A DNA stretch of 64,000 nt from Flaccisagitta enflata (GCA_965153355.1 OZ231127.1:91512001-91576000); one strand, 5' to 3'. Shown: positions 23,933 to 34,856, counted from the first letter of the stretch. Notes: generated by a model not told the origin, from the sequence alone. Made by a program: numbers and translations.

Positions 23933-23993
23933 TTAGGGTGGCATATTCAAAGAGGGCTCATATAAAAAATAACCCCTCTTTAAGCCACCCTAA
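23933..23993. repeat. 61-bp inverted repeat
   Basis: TTAGGGTGGC...TCAAAGAGGG on the left and CCCCTCTTTAAGCCACCCTAA on the right are complementary apart from a short bulge and loop. It could be a very small MITE. Confidence 0.7.
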
Positions 23994-24047
23994 TATCCAA
24001 GATGCCTTGCCTTCTATCTTCCGATGACTTCATCCTTAAAGCTCTGT

Positions 24048-24206
24048 TTAGTCGCTTTGTCGGTCCGTCGGTCCGTCACACTGCACTGCTTTTTTTGTGT
24101 TTTTGCGGTTATTGGCCTCACGGCTCCTGCCCAAATGATCAAGTGACCTCAATTATGGCCCCTGCCCACCCGCACGCGACTGGGGTAGCCGTGTATCCGG
24201 CATTGT
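24048..24206 (-). mobile_element. Hairpin-ended element, subtype B (B3)
   Basis: On the minus strand: AACAATGCCGGATACACGGC, AGTCGCGTGCGGGTGGG, a middle with GAGGTCACTTGATCATTTGG, then a short GACGGACCGACGGACC block. The hairpin is reduced to GCGACTAAA. A short-allele copy. Confidence 0.7.
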
Positions 24207-24409
24207 TCCTTTTACTCATAGATTTGGGAGAATTAAGATTTATTGCCAAGGTTGAAAAATCTGTTTTGTTAAGCGAAAAGTTGAGCATAGATAGTGAATA
24301 ATTCTTAATAGTTAGAAACTTTCACCCATTCCTTGATTCAAAAATTCAAGTCATCTTATTAATGATGTAATGGAATTGAAAGGAAAAATAACGAATAAGA
24401 ACAAGACAA

Positions 24410-24435
24410 AAAAAAAAAAAAAAAAAAAAAAAAAA
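24410..24435. repeat. Poly-A run
   Basis: About 26 A in a row; no retrotransposon body is recognisable next to it. Confidence 0.85.
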
Positions 24436-25001
24436 GATGGGTGGGATGTGGTGGGGGCCCCAAAACAAATAAAAGCGTGGATCATCAAAAAGAGAGAAAA
24501 AATCTTGACTGGTGGCAAAGGGCACAAAAAAATAGGTTAAAATCAAGAAGAGAATTGAATCAATTCGACATGGAAAAGAGAGATTATTGAGCAAACGTAT
24601 ATCATCAAAGAAAGAAAGGAATGAGAAAAAGATAAAAAAAAAGGAAATATATGAGAGAGAGAGAGAAAGAGAGAGAGCAAATACCATGACCGGATGGATA
24701 AATGATGTTTTGATGGGTCTCCCTTTTTCTCGATAGGTTTATCTTGACTGTTTTTAGGGTTCATATCAAATATAAGACAAAACTAAGAGAGAGCAAAAAA
24801 ATGTTGTCTATACCAATGTCATTTCAGCTGATGAACGATTGGCAAGGGAAAAGAGGTCGCAGGGGAATGAAAGAAATAGAGGTAGAAAAAGAAAAGAGAA
24901 ATGATAAGTCATTTTTGAGAACGTAGCTGATTTCTCATGGAAATCTAAAGGAAATAGCTATGTTTTTGAATATGACCTGTTAAGTGACAAAGATGTAGGT
25001 A

Positions 25002-25340
25002 CCGTATTTTCTCTAAAAATCGCCCCGGGCGCTTTTGGAATTGAATTATGATTTTGCTTTTTAACCCTCCAAATAGCGCCCCCTTTGAATTAAAGATATA
25101 CTATTATTCGATCTATCTTTTTCGTGAAAGGCAATCAAGATGCTAAATTTGATTTGAAATAGAGATACTCATTGCATATATCTGTTAAAAGGTCAGTGAA
25201 AATAGCTCATTGTGTTGTGTTTTTACATCATTTTACTTTGTATTTCTATGCAAATGTTTTCTGAAGAGTGGGACACTAAGAAAAAAAATGGGGGGGGGGG
25301 GCGCTTTTTAGAGGGGGGGCGCTTTATGGAGAAAATACGG
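25002..25340. mobile_element. MITE with CCGTATTTTCTC termini and TA flanks (F1)
   Basis: It starts CCGTATTTTCTC and ends GAGAAAATACGG, both next to TA (25000-25001 and 25341-25342). Inside, each end is followed by a subterminal GCGCCCC/GGGGGCGC block. It is 339 bp long with no ORF. TA duplication and TIRs fit the Tc1/mariner superfamily (inference). A second copy sits at 44882-45229. Confidence 0.85.
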
Positions 25341-25601
25341 TAACGGGTGCACATTAAAAAAGAAGCTTTTAATTTCTTTTTGTTCAACTTGAAAAATTTC
25401 TCCAAAGTTATTACAATTAGTGAAGTTGTCCTTTAAAGTTACACTTTCATTTTTTTTCATCCTTTTCTCCTCTTATTCTATCCTTTTTTGCCTTTCTTCC
25501 TTTCTTCCTTTCCTCCTTTCCTCCTTTTCTTTTTTACTGCTTCTTCTTTCCCCATTTTTCTCTTTCATCCATTTTGCCCTACGACCATCTTTCTTCCTAT
25601 C

Positions 25602-25602
<1 letters not shown>

Positions 25603-25654
<52 letters not shown>

Positions 25655-25790
25655 ATCCAATGTAAAGCTGTAAAGTTGGAAGGAGGGCAGCAGAAAAACA
25701 CATACATTGCCAGCCCAATGAGAGAGAGAGAGAGCTCTTTTTCTCCTCTAAGAGAAAGAGAAAAAAATGAGAGAGAGAGAGAGAGAGAGC
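25603..25790. repeat. Three (GA)n microsatellites
   Basis: GA runs at 25603-25650, 25718-25733 and 25768-25788. Confidence 0.85.
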
Positions 25791-26359
25791 CTCTGTAAAA
25801 AAACAGATCTGGTTTCAGTTTGCAAATGTACGTGTATGCACACGTGTATGTACGTGCGCAAGTACACGGACTATCATCCTCTGTCACTTTTTTTTCCATC
25901 CACTCTGCGCTCAATTTGCACGAAGGAGAACGATAAATCTTTGCGTGTGCGCACGCGCTTTGCTTGATGAATTTGTACATGCGCATATTCCAATGCGCGT
26001 GCGCCATCAATTCGCGTGCTTTGAGTTACATATACGTTTCGAAAAAAAACAAAAGAAACCCAATTTTCTGAAATCCAGGCTAGGTTTAAAAGTACAATTA
26101 TTTTGAAAAGTACTTTTGTTTTCTAAAGATCTTTGAAATTCTAAAATTTTGAGTAAGCTAAATTGCTTTTAAAAGTAATGGAAACAATGGAATTTTGTAT
26201 TTCACGATCCTTAACCATTATTGGAACTTTTAGCTTTGACAGGTCTCTAACACAACACCGTTTTTATGCAGCAGTTTTTGAGTTAATTAGATTTCATTCA
26301 TTTTTCTCTAAATCGTTTTTACTCTCATTTTGTTCAGTTTCCTACTTTATTCTTTTTGC

Positions 26360-26582
<223 letters not shown>

Positions 26583-26926
26583 AAGAAAAATCGAAGAAAA
26601 AAATCGGGAAAAACTAAGAAAATAAAGGCAACGAAACTTACCCACGTGTTCTGCTGAATCTCAGTGCATGTTTCTCTTATCTCGCCTTGCCTGAGTTTAT
26701 ACGGACAAACTATTTCAAACTACTGCAAACGGATTACAATGAATGTAAATATAATGTAAATACAATGTGAATGGATTAATTATACGATTAAAACGGATCT
26801 ACATCGGAATCTGCACGGATTATTTTCCAATTTCCATTTGTGAACGGATCTTTTTCACGATTCAAACGACTGAATTGTAAAGTTTCAAACGGATTAATCT
26901 CACAGCCCCATCAGATCGGAATTAAA

Positions 26927-28786
26927 ATGGCTGTTGGTGCGGCGTTGAAATCGTTTCTCACCTCACATCCGCACAAAAAGATTGAATGTTTACAATACAT
27001 ATGCCACAACCTCGGACTAACAACTCAAGGAACCGTCGATGTCTTACGGAAAAACATTTGTGACTATGCAAACGACAATAACGTCGATCCGGAAAGCATA
27101 AAAAACACGGCCCAGGAATTTCAGTCAAATCCAGATGAATGCAGGGATAAAATGAAGTCGAACGTCTCAAGTCAACCGCTTGGCGATATTCCGCCACTTT
27201 TGAATTCTAGCCATCGAATTTCAGCCACGGACAGTGATCTTGCTGATTTGGACCTAACAAGTGATTCAGAAGATACAGACGAAACTGGAAGTACAGTAAC
27301 AGAAGATGATACGTTTCGAACGGGTCAAGATGTAAGCTGCTCGGACCATGATAACAGCATATCAAGAAAAGTGAGAGATCTGCTAAAGAATGGCGCAAAC
27401 AAAGTCATACGAGTACGCGACTCAAATAAAACTCAACCAGTGAATGGGAATGATGAAATTGAGAGAAACGACCCAGAATCTCAAGATGACTTGTTCTGTG
27501 ACGACGAATTAGATCAAAGTCTACAGGTCATTGCCGAACATGCGCAGAAGCAGGCCTCATTGGAAACGCGGTTGGAAGTAATTTGTGTAAATCTTGTGCA
27601 ACAAGTTGTTGATTGTAAAGACACAGAAATTGAACAGCTGAAACAGAAAAATGCTGTGTTGACCGAACTTAATGAGACTTTGAGCACAAATTGTGCAATA
27701 ATCCTAAAGAGATACGAAAATCTCGCCGACTCAGTGACAGAATTCAAACAAATCATGCAAACAACGAACCACGAGGTCAAACAGATGGCGACAGATGTAA
27801 AAGATTTGAAGGCAAAAGTTACCGATTTTGCGGAAAAAAACGTCGCTGTTTCAAATAACAGCGTTGAAAATCGTTCAAACAAAGTCACAACCAAATGGCA
27901 AGAAAATTGCAGCAATATTTTGTTGGACATGGCCAATAAGATTGGCAATCTAGAGGACAAAATCAAGTGCCAAGGTCAAGAAAAGATTCCGACAGAAACT
28001 CATCGAAGAGCTGAAGAAGTTGATCCAAGTGACAACAGCGGACAAAGCAATCTCAGAGAGGCTGATATCCTGATAATCCATGACTCAAATGGAAACGATT
28101 TGAATCCTGAGATGATACACCCAGAAAGGAAAGTCTTAAAACGACGAAGATATACGTTGGACAAAGCACAGAGTGACATTCCAAAAGTGAAAGATCCAAA
28201 ACAAGTCAAGGATGTAGTCTTTTTGGTTGGCCTCAACGACACAAAGGAAACAAATGACAAGTGTGAAACCGTTGAAGAGACCTTTCAAAAGCACAAAGAA
28301 ACATGCCAAAAATACAAAGTCGCTTTTGAAAACGCAGAACTGCACATAGGAGCTGTTGCACCAGTCACTCAAAAACAGATAAATCTGAATTCCAAATTAC
28401 GCGAATATGCAGACAAGAACAAAAGGAACGGAGTCTCATTCATTGACAATCAGGAACTTTTTGATAGTAAGACAAAAAAGCTGAGACCGGGAATGCTCAA
28501 TGGCATTCATTATACGGATCATGCTCTCAGACACTACGCCAAATCGCTCAGAAGAAGTCTCTATTCAAAGGCACATAACAGAGGCCCATCTTCTTCCCAT
28601 ACAACACGAACGTATCAGCGACAAACTGCTGTCCAGGAACAGCCTTCACCCAGCCATGAGCCGCAAATAAGTGTACAGACCACTGTAAGAGAAACAGCAT
28701 CTGAACAAAGTGTACTCATGTCTGCCATAACAGAACTCACAAAGACAACTCAGGCCATCTTGCAAAGAGTTGAATCACGTGATTGA
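26927..28786 (+). CDS. LINE ORF1 protein with SGNH-like esterase domain
   Basis: 619 aa. The start is the first in-frame ATG, in a good context (AAAATGG); the frame is open further upstream but without ATG. Residues about 20-48 (CLQYICHNLGLTTQGTVDVL...) look like a SAP-type helix-extended-helix. About 102-128 is acidic. About 205-310 is a long coiled coil, expected to multimerise. About 379-540 looks like an SGNH/GDSL hydrolase: HDSN with Ser387, VGLND with Asn437, GIHYT with His528. The tail from about 551 is Ser/Thr/Gln-rich. ORF1 proteins of CR1-like LINEs are known to carry esterase domains and to bind RNA or lipid; activity here is inferred. No CCHC knuckle or RRM seen. It ends in TGA, with ORF2 continuing in frame. 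Confidence 0.85.
   Translation: MAVGAALKSFLTSHPHKKIECLQYICHNLGLTTQGTVDVLRKNICDYANDNNVDPESIKNTAQEFQSNPDECRDKMKSNVSSQPLGDIPPLLNSSHRISATDSDLADLDLTSDSEDTDETGSTVTEDDTFRTGQDVSCSDHDNSISRKVRDLLKNGANKVIRVRDSNKTQPVNGNDEIERNDPESQDDLFCDDELDQSLQVIAEHAQKQASLETRLEVICVNLVQQVVDCKDTEIEQLKQKNAVLTELNETLSTNCAIILKRYENLADSVTEFKQIMQTTNHEVKQMATDVKDLKAKVTDFAEKNVAVSNNSVENRSNKVTTKWQENCSNILLDMANKIGNLEDKIKCQGQEKIPTETHRRAEEVDPSDNSGQSNLREADILIIHDSNGNDLNPEMIHPERKVLKRRRYTLDKAQSDIPKVKDPKQVKDVVFLVGLNDTKETNDKCETVEETFQKHKETCQKYKVAFENAELHIGAVAPVTQKQINLNSKLREYADKNKRNGVSFIDNQELFDSKTKKLRPGMLNGIHYTDHALRHYAKSLRRSLYSKAHNRGPSSSHTTRTYQRQTAVQEQPSPSHEPQISVQTTVRETASEQSVLMSAITELTKTTQAILQRVESRD
28784..28786 (+). promoter_or_regulatory. In-frame UGA between ORF1 and ORF2 (possible readthrough/recoding site)
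   Basis: Context CGT GAT TGA TAC CCA. The same frame is open for over 600 codons before and over 1100 after. No ATG lies between the UGA and the endonuclease Asn codon. Alternatively a CGA codon has recently decayed to TGA (a CpG transition) in an element that normally makes one polyprotein. The next base is U, not the C of the classical UGA-C leaky context. Confidence 0.55.
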
Positions 28787-31700
28787 TACCCAACATTGGG
28801 ATCTCATCAAAAAAGAACACGCCATAAAATATACAGAAAAACTAAAAGCAAACAGGAAATATGGAGCATACTTTACGCAAATGTGCAAGGCATGAAAAGT
28901 AAGTTACCATGTCTCCGTGACTTTCTGACGGAAAAATTGCCACAAATAGTACTACTTACTGAAACCATGTTGAATGATATGACAAATATTCAGATCCAAG
29001 GGTATTCCTTTTGTGGCAAAGGCCGCAAAGATAAAGGATGTGGTGGAGTAGGAATACTGGTAAGAAACGACCTAATGAACCATGTTACTCCCCACGAATC
29101 ACATCGACAATTGGAGATAATATGGGTGAGCATAAGAAGAAAAAATCAGCACCCTTTATTTATTGGTGTATATTACGGCAAACAAGAGTCAAGGGTGAAG
29201 AAAAACGATATCAATACAGAATTTGGAGAATTGACGGAGGAAATATTAGAATTGAAGAGAGATGGAGATATTCTCTTGTGTATGGACGGAAATGCAAAAA
29301 TCGGACTCTTAGGGGAAGAAGTTTCTAGAAATGGCAAACTTCTCCTAAAAATGGTTGATGAAGTCCCCCTTATAGTTATCAACTCAACTGAAAAATGTAG
29401 AGGCAAAATCACACGTGTTAACAGAAAAAAACCTTCAGAAAAATCGGCAATCGATTTTGTGCTGACATGTCATGAGACAGAGGACCTGATTGAGGCAGTT
29501 GACATAGATGAAGATCAACATTATACCATGAGAAATGAAAAAGCTGCCTCAGACCACAACTCTATACTTATAACAATGAAAATCAGTGATATCGACCATC
29601 ACTCTGTGGAGAAGAAAAGAAATTGGAGAACAAATGCATCTGAGGAGCAGTGGGACAATCTTGCCGCACAGCTTCACTCATTTGAACGGGAAAGTAAAGA
29701 TATAATGATGGATAGCAAAAGGCCCATCGATGAACGCTACAATTGCTGGTTCAATGAAATTGAAAAAATCCTTAATAACACCATTGGGAAAAAAACCAGC
29801 AAAGTCTCAAAACCAGAAAAATTTAGCCATGAGGTTCAATCGATGAGGGCAGAGAAACGAAGGCTGAAAAAATTGATCTCAAATGAAAGTGACCAACAAA
29901 AGAGGCAACTATTGAAAGATGAGTATATAGAAAAACAGAAACAAACACAAGATCAAATACAATGTGAAAGGAAAGAAAAGATAAAAGACAGATTTATAAA
30001 AATGATTGAGGACCGCAGTCTAACCACTTTCTGGAATGAAATACGAAATGGAAATAAGAAGTCGCCATCATCATGGATAGCTATCAAAGATGAAGAAGGA
30101 AAAAAAATTTTGGACCCCCAAAAAAACAAGGAAAGAGCAGCTGATTACTATCAGGGTCTTTTTTCAAGGCAGCAGACCATATTTCATCCATACCATGACG
30201 AGGTAACTACATCCATTCCAATCTATGAAAGTGATTTTTCCCATGACCACCTCGAATATAATAGTTGCCCAACACTGGCTGAGATCAAGCAAGCCATATC
30301 AAACAAAAAGAATGGTAAGAGCACAACTGACTTACCCAATGAGATACTAAAAAATGGCGGTGAAGAAATGGCAAAATTGATCCATCATGTTGTCACAGCC
30401 TTCTGGAATGGAGAGGAAATGATCAGTATATGGAATGAAGGCCTTATCACATCTGTATGGAAAGGAAAAGGGGATAAGGAAAAGATGGACTATCAACGAG
30501 GAATCACGGTATCTAGTGCAATCTCAATGATACCAGAAGAGATCATTCATAATAGAATGAGAACAATCATCAATATGACACCAGCTCAAGGTGGAGGGAA
30601 AAAAGGGACTGCCACCAGGGACCATGTTTTTATCTTGAGATCGGCAATCAGTGCAGCCCTCCATCAAAAACGTAAAATTTTTTTGACTTTTTATGATGTT
30701 CAAAAAGCATATGATCATGCAGACCCAGATCATATGCTCCATGTCGCATGGAATAGCGGTCTTAAGGGCAAACTGTGGAGATTAACAAAGCTTCTTAACA
30801 CCAACCTCACTGCTAGGGTCAACACACGATATGGAAAATCTAGGAAATTCCTCAGAGAAATTGGAGGAAAGCAAGGAGGGAAAATCATGACTTTCCTCTT
30901 TGCAAAATTAATGGATACCCTGGCAGAAGACATTCAAAGAATCCCCGATCTTGGAATTTCTATAAATGATGTTGACCTGGGAGTACTTGAATGGGTTGAC
31001 GATGTCATCTCCTTTGCAGAGAATCTTGCACAACAAGAAAAAACTCTTGATTTCATTAATGATTTTGCCATAAAGCATAAACTAAAGTGGGGCCCTGATA
31101 AGTGCAAAGTGATGCAAATAGGAGTTAAAAACGTCCCGGAAAAGGGATGGTCATTAGGTGAAAATACCATAACATCCACAAACAAATATACGTACTTGGG
31201 AGACATCATAACGGCAGATGGAAAAAATCAAGAAAATCTTGATGCAAGAATGAACAGAATTCAAGGCACTACACGACGAGTCATGGCTAATGCATCAATT
31301 GACGTTCTTAAGGCAGTAAAAACAAAATCACTACTGCGCTTACACGAATCCTATTCCATCTCATCAATACTAATCAATTGTGAAACATGGGTCCTTACAA
31401 AAACAGACAAGGAAAAATTGGACAAAATGGAAATATGGGCATATAAAAAGATACTTAATTTACCGATTACTACTCCAACAGCAGCAATATTTTACGAAAC
31501 ACGTTCACTATTCACGTCGATCAGAGTAGTAAAAAAGCAACTGAAGTATCTGCATGTTATGTTAACACGCGATGATGCAGACCAGTGCAAAAAGACACTC
31601 TATTCCAGCGTAGAAAACGGTTATGGATGGGGAAAGTACATAGTCAATGTGCTTGAGGAATGCGGGCTTTCTCTTACTTTGGAGGACATAAAAAAGAAGA

Positions 31701-32170
31701 AGAAAAGCGAATGGAAATCCATAATAGAAGACGCTGCATGGACCTTAAATCGTAAAAGAATGCTTGAATTTTGTATGGGAAAAGGGAAAGCCCGTACAAA
31801 AACATTACAAATCGCGCAAAAATTGGAAGCGGAAAACTATAAGCATGAATCCGCTGAAAACAACCTCTTTGAATTACCTAGACACTCTGTGAAAATGATA
31901 ATAATGGCCCGTTACGGCATGCTAGATTGTGCAGCAAACTACCGTGGTAAATATAGAACAAATTTATGTACACAATGTAAAGTCATAGATGATGAAAACC
32001 ACCGAATAAATTTTTGCAAAAGGTGGCAAAATATTAATTTGTACAGAACTGACTACATATTAAACTTTGATACTATATTCTCTGATAATATTGAAGAAAT
32101 CCGTCAGATGTCTAACTGCTTAGAGAGTATCTGGAATTTAGAAAATGGCAAAAACGAGATGAGATCCTAG
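28787..32170 (+). CDS. LINE ORF2 protein: APE endonuclease + reverse transcriptase
   Basis: 1127 codons counted from the first codon after the ORF1 UGA. N-terminal APE-like endonuclease: Asn32 (YANVQG), Glu59 (LTET), DGN at 167-169, Asp223 (AIDF), Asp256-His257 (SDH). This domain nicks target DNA to prime reverse transcription. RT from about 480: YQRGITVSS, Asp637 in FYDVQKAYD, GGKQGGKIMTFLF, catalytic Asp738-Asp739 in WVDD (YADD in most LINEs). Then the YLGDIIT and ETWVLTKTDKEKLDKMEIW region and a finger C1061-X2-C-X7-H-X4-C1077. No RNase H. The first in-frame ATG is codon 36, after the catalytic Asn32, so translation probably depends on UGA readthrough, reinitiation or a non-AUG start. Confidence 0.88.
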   Translation, partial: YPTLGSHQKRTRHKIYRKTKSKQEIWSILYANVQGMKSKLPCLRDFLTEKLPQIVLLTETMLNDMTNIQIQGYSFCGKGRKDKGCGGVGILVRNDLMNHVTPHESHRQLEIIWVSIRRKNQHPLFIGVYYGKQESRVKKNDINTEFGELTEEILELKRDGDILLCMDGNAKIGLLGEEVSRNGKLLLKMVDEVPLIVINSTEKCRGKITRVNRKKPSEKSAIDFVLTCHETEDLIEAVDIDEDQHYTMRNEKAASDHNSILITMKISDIDHHSVEKKRNWRTNASEEQWDNLAAQLHSFERESKDIMMDSKRPIDERYNCWFNEIEKILNNTIGKKTSKVSKPEKFSHEVQSMRAEKRRLKKLISNESDQQKRQLLKDEYIEKQKQTQDQIQCERKEKIKDRFIKMIEDRSLTTFWNEIRNGNKKSPSSWIAIKDEEGKKILDPQKNKERAADYYQGLFSRQQTIFHPYHDEVTTSIPIYESDFSHDHLEYNSCPTLAEIKQAISNKKNGKSTTDLPNEILKNGGEEMAKLIHHVVTAFWNGEEMISIWNEGLITSVWKGKGDKEKMDYQRGITVSSAISMIPEEIIHNRMRTIINMTPAQGGGKKGTATRDHVFILRSAISAALHQKRKIFLTFYDVQKAYDHADPDHMLHVAWNSGLKGKLWRLTKLLNTNLTARVNTRYGKSRKFLREIGGKQGGKIMTFLFAKLMDTLAEDIQRIPDLGISINDVDLGVLEWVDDVISFAENLAQQEKTLDFINDFAIKHKLKWGPDKCKVMQIGVKNVPEKGWSLGENTITSTNKYTYLGDIITADGKNQENLDARMNRIQGTTRRVMANASIDVLKAVKTKSLLRLHESYSISSILINCETWVLTKTDKEKLDKMEIWAYKKILNLPITTPTAAIFYETRSLFTSIRVVKKQLKYLHVMLTRDDADQCKKTLYSSVENGYGWGKYIVNVLEECGLSLTLEDIKKKKKSEWKSIIEDAAWTLNRKRMLEFCMGKGKARTKTLQIAQKLEAENYKHESAENNLFELPRHSVKMIIMARYGMLDCAANYRGKYRTNLCTQCKVIDDENHRINFCKRWQNINLYRTDYILNFDTIFSDNIEEIRQMSNCLESIWNLENGKNEMRS

Positions 32171-32328
32171 ATATCCCTATTCTGATACTACGCATATTGT
32201 GGCAAAAGTATTGATCGATATATTGTTGAAAATTGTACAAAAACCATGTTATTTATTTATTTACGAACTCATCCAAGTACTTTGATGTCTTAATCTCTGT
32301 ACGATTGTATTTATTGCAATATGGATTA

Positions 32329-32531
<203 letters not shown>

Positions 32532-32617
32532 GGTGTGTGTTTTGGATTGTCATTGACCGGGATCTGTGTTTTCAGCCCGTTTTTTTCCACATCTCAACCG
32601 GTCGTTGCCGCCGCCGC

Positions 32618-32708
32618 TGCAGCAGCAGCAGCAGCAGCATCGGCTACAGCAGCAGCGGCTACAGCAGCAGCAGCAGCAGCATCGGCTACAGCAGCAGCAG
32701 CATCGGCA
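32618..32708. repeat. (CAG)n with CATCGGCTA interruptions
   Basis: CAG blocks separated by recurring CATCGGCTA/CGGCTA phrases, a mini-array of about 30-bp units. The poly-Ala frame on the + strand and Ala/Val frame on the - strand have no gene context. G-rich low-complexity DNA follows to about 32970. Confidence 0.85.
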
Positions 32709-33187
32709 CCGGCGTTTGTACCCAGAATGGAGGCTGAGGCGGAAATGGTTGCTGGATCTGTAAAATGTACCAGCTGCCCTTCAGACGCTGCAGGAGCTGC
32801 AGAGGATCCAAAGGAGGAAAAAGAGGGGGGGGGGGAGAAGGGGGGGGAGAAGTGCCTGGGAGGTGGTGAAAGAGGGCTGAAAGAGGGGGGGAGGTTAGGG
32901 CGCCTGGGAGGTTTTGGTAAATAGCGAAGCAGGGGGGGGGTAGGTCGCTTGGGGGGTGGTGGTGGAGGCATAAGCATAGAAGGTGAGGCAACGGCTGGTT
33001 TAGAATGTAAACCGTAATTGGTGGGTTCACGTAAGGAGGCGTAAGATGAGAGGTTGATAGGGGAAATATGGAAGGCGGGGGCACATCCCAGCAGCCGTTC
33101 ATTTTATCGAACCATGTTTCATGGATCTTCTAGCACGTTTCCTTCAGCTTCGTTCTTGGAGTAATCGATCTACCGTTGACCTACAGT

Positions 33188-33381
33188 TCGATACCGAGTG
33201 GGGAAGGTACAAAACAGCAGTTGATCCTACCCACGCAAGGCCACGGTACGATACCGATGGGGGGGGGGGGAAGGTACAAAACAGCAGTTGATCCTACCCA
33301 CACAAGGCCACAGTACGATACCGATGTGGGAGGGAGGTACAAAACAGCAGTTGATCCTACCCACACGAGGCCACAGTACGC
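33188..33381. repeat. 63-67 bp minisatellite, three copies
   Basis: GGTACAAAACAGCAGTTGAT starts copies at 33206, 33273 and 33336. Each has CCTACCCAC and CACGGTACGATACCGATG; the G run after it varies from four to twelve, which accounts for the length differences. TACGATACCG is partly palindromic. Confidence 0.92.
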
Positions 33382-33709
33382 GCGGCTGCGGCTGAGATTT
33401 ACGTCCTGCTGCTTTACATAAAGCGTACAAACGAAAACAAAGAAAAATATCTTGCAATGATAACCAGAAGTAAACAATCAAAGAAGAGAAGAAAGATCAC
33501 CGATGTAGGTCAAGATATATTGGTTGCATTGGTATCGTTTTTATGAAAGACTAATCTTTTCCACTTACATGAAAAAGAAATCTGTTTGTCATCTATGGGA
33601 TGATGATACAAAACGGATACTTCCCTTTCAAATCAATCTAAACTAAATACTCTAAATGAAAAATTCTTTTGACTTCCGAAACTGTTGACATGACAATGAA
33701 AAACTAACA

Positions 33710-33740
33710 CACACACACACACACGCACGCACGCACACAC

Positions 33741-33772
<32 letters not shown>
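33710..33772. repeat. (AC)n microsatellite
   Basis: About 60 bp of AC with CACG variants, just upstream of a hairpin-ended element. Confidence 0.93.
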
Positions 33773-33799
33773 TCAAACAGCCGCGCACATTTACCTCCA

Positions 33800-34012
33800 A
33801 AACAAGGCCAACACCTTTAAGTCGTGTGCGAGACTTACAGAATGACTTAGCATGACTTAGAATGACTTAGTATACTCTAAAATGACTCAAAATGACTTAA
33901 GGGAATAAAATTGATAAAAAAAAAGTGTGACAGACCGACAGACAGACCAACCGACCAACCAACCGACGGACGGACAGACGAAGCGGGGTGTAGAGTCGCG
34001 TGCACGCGACTA
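33800..34012 (+). mobile_element. Hairpin-ended element, subtype C (C2)
   Basis: AACAAGGCCAACACCTTTAA, AAGTCGTGTGCGAG, TGACTTA-type units (about 33840-33902), a GACC/AACC block, GACGGACAGACGAAGCGG, then the perfect palindrome AGTCGCGTGCACGCGACT and AAAA. All parts are present, so this is a good reference copy. Confidence 0.82.
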
Positions 34013-34284
34013 AAACTCTCAGAGATGAAAGTGTATTGAGTAACCCAAGCCAAAGAACAACTGGTTTCATATCAGAAAGCAGATACTAGGATGGAGATTA
34101 AGGAAGACTAGGGTCAATATTAATGAACGTAGCTCCTCCAATAACTTCCATCCTCTACTCCCGATTCTTTCTCTGCATGCCAGATTTGTTGATTAAAATA
34201 ACATCTTCTGTTATTTTTATATTTCTTCATCGTTTTCTCCCTTGGATGAAAAAAAAATGGGATAAAGAGGAATGAAGGTAAAAG

Positions 34285-34428
34285 AGGGAGGAGAAGAAGA
34301 AGAAGAAGGAGAAGAAGAGGGAGGAGAAGAAGAAGAAGATCAAGAAGAAGAAGAAGGGGGAGAAGAAGAAGAAGAAGAAGAAGAAGAAGAAGAAGAAGAA
34401 GAAGAAGAAGAAGAAGAAGAAGAAGAAT
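34285..34428. repeat. (GAA)n polypurine tract
   Basis: About 145 bp of GAA with GGA interruptions. Confidence 0.93.
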
Positions 34429-34464
34429 TCTCTGCCTGCCTTCAAATGATCTGTTTGTCTCAGT

Positions 34465-34629
<165 letters not shown>

Positions 34630-34764
34630 CTAGTTTTTCTCATCCTGTGTCCTTTCCATAGCCTTTTCCCCTATCTCTTTTCTTTATCTCATTTTTCATA
34701 ATCATGTCCCTAGAGAAGAATTGTGGTAGTATTAAAAAAATGAAATTGAGATTTCCTCCGCAAT

Positions 34765-34768
<4 letters not shown>

Positions 34769-34851
<83 letters not shown>
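34769..34851. repeat. (TC)n microsatellite
   Basis: About 83 bp of pure TC. From 34930 to 35270 the sequence stays pyrimidine-rich, with CCCCTTCCTCCTTTGCCTT units near 35150-35225. Confidence 0.95.

Positions 34852-34856
<5 letters not shown>

Noticed and set aside
26840-26926. Extending LINE ORF1 upstream to 26840
   Set aside because: The frame is open there but has no ATG; the first ATG at 26927 has a strong context, so the extension is treated as 5' UTR.
32535-32924. Poly-alanine protein frame next to the LINE
   Set aside because: Caused by the (CAG)n array; no ATG context, domain or splice signals, and low-complexity G-rich DNA follows.
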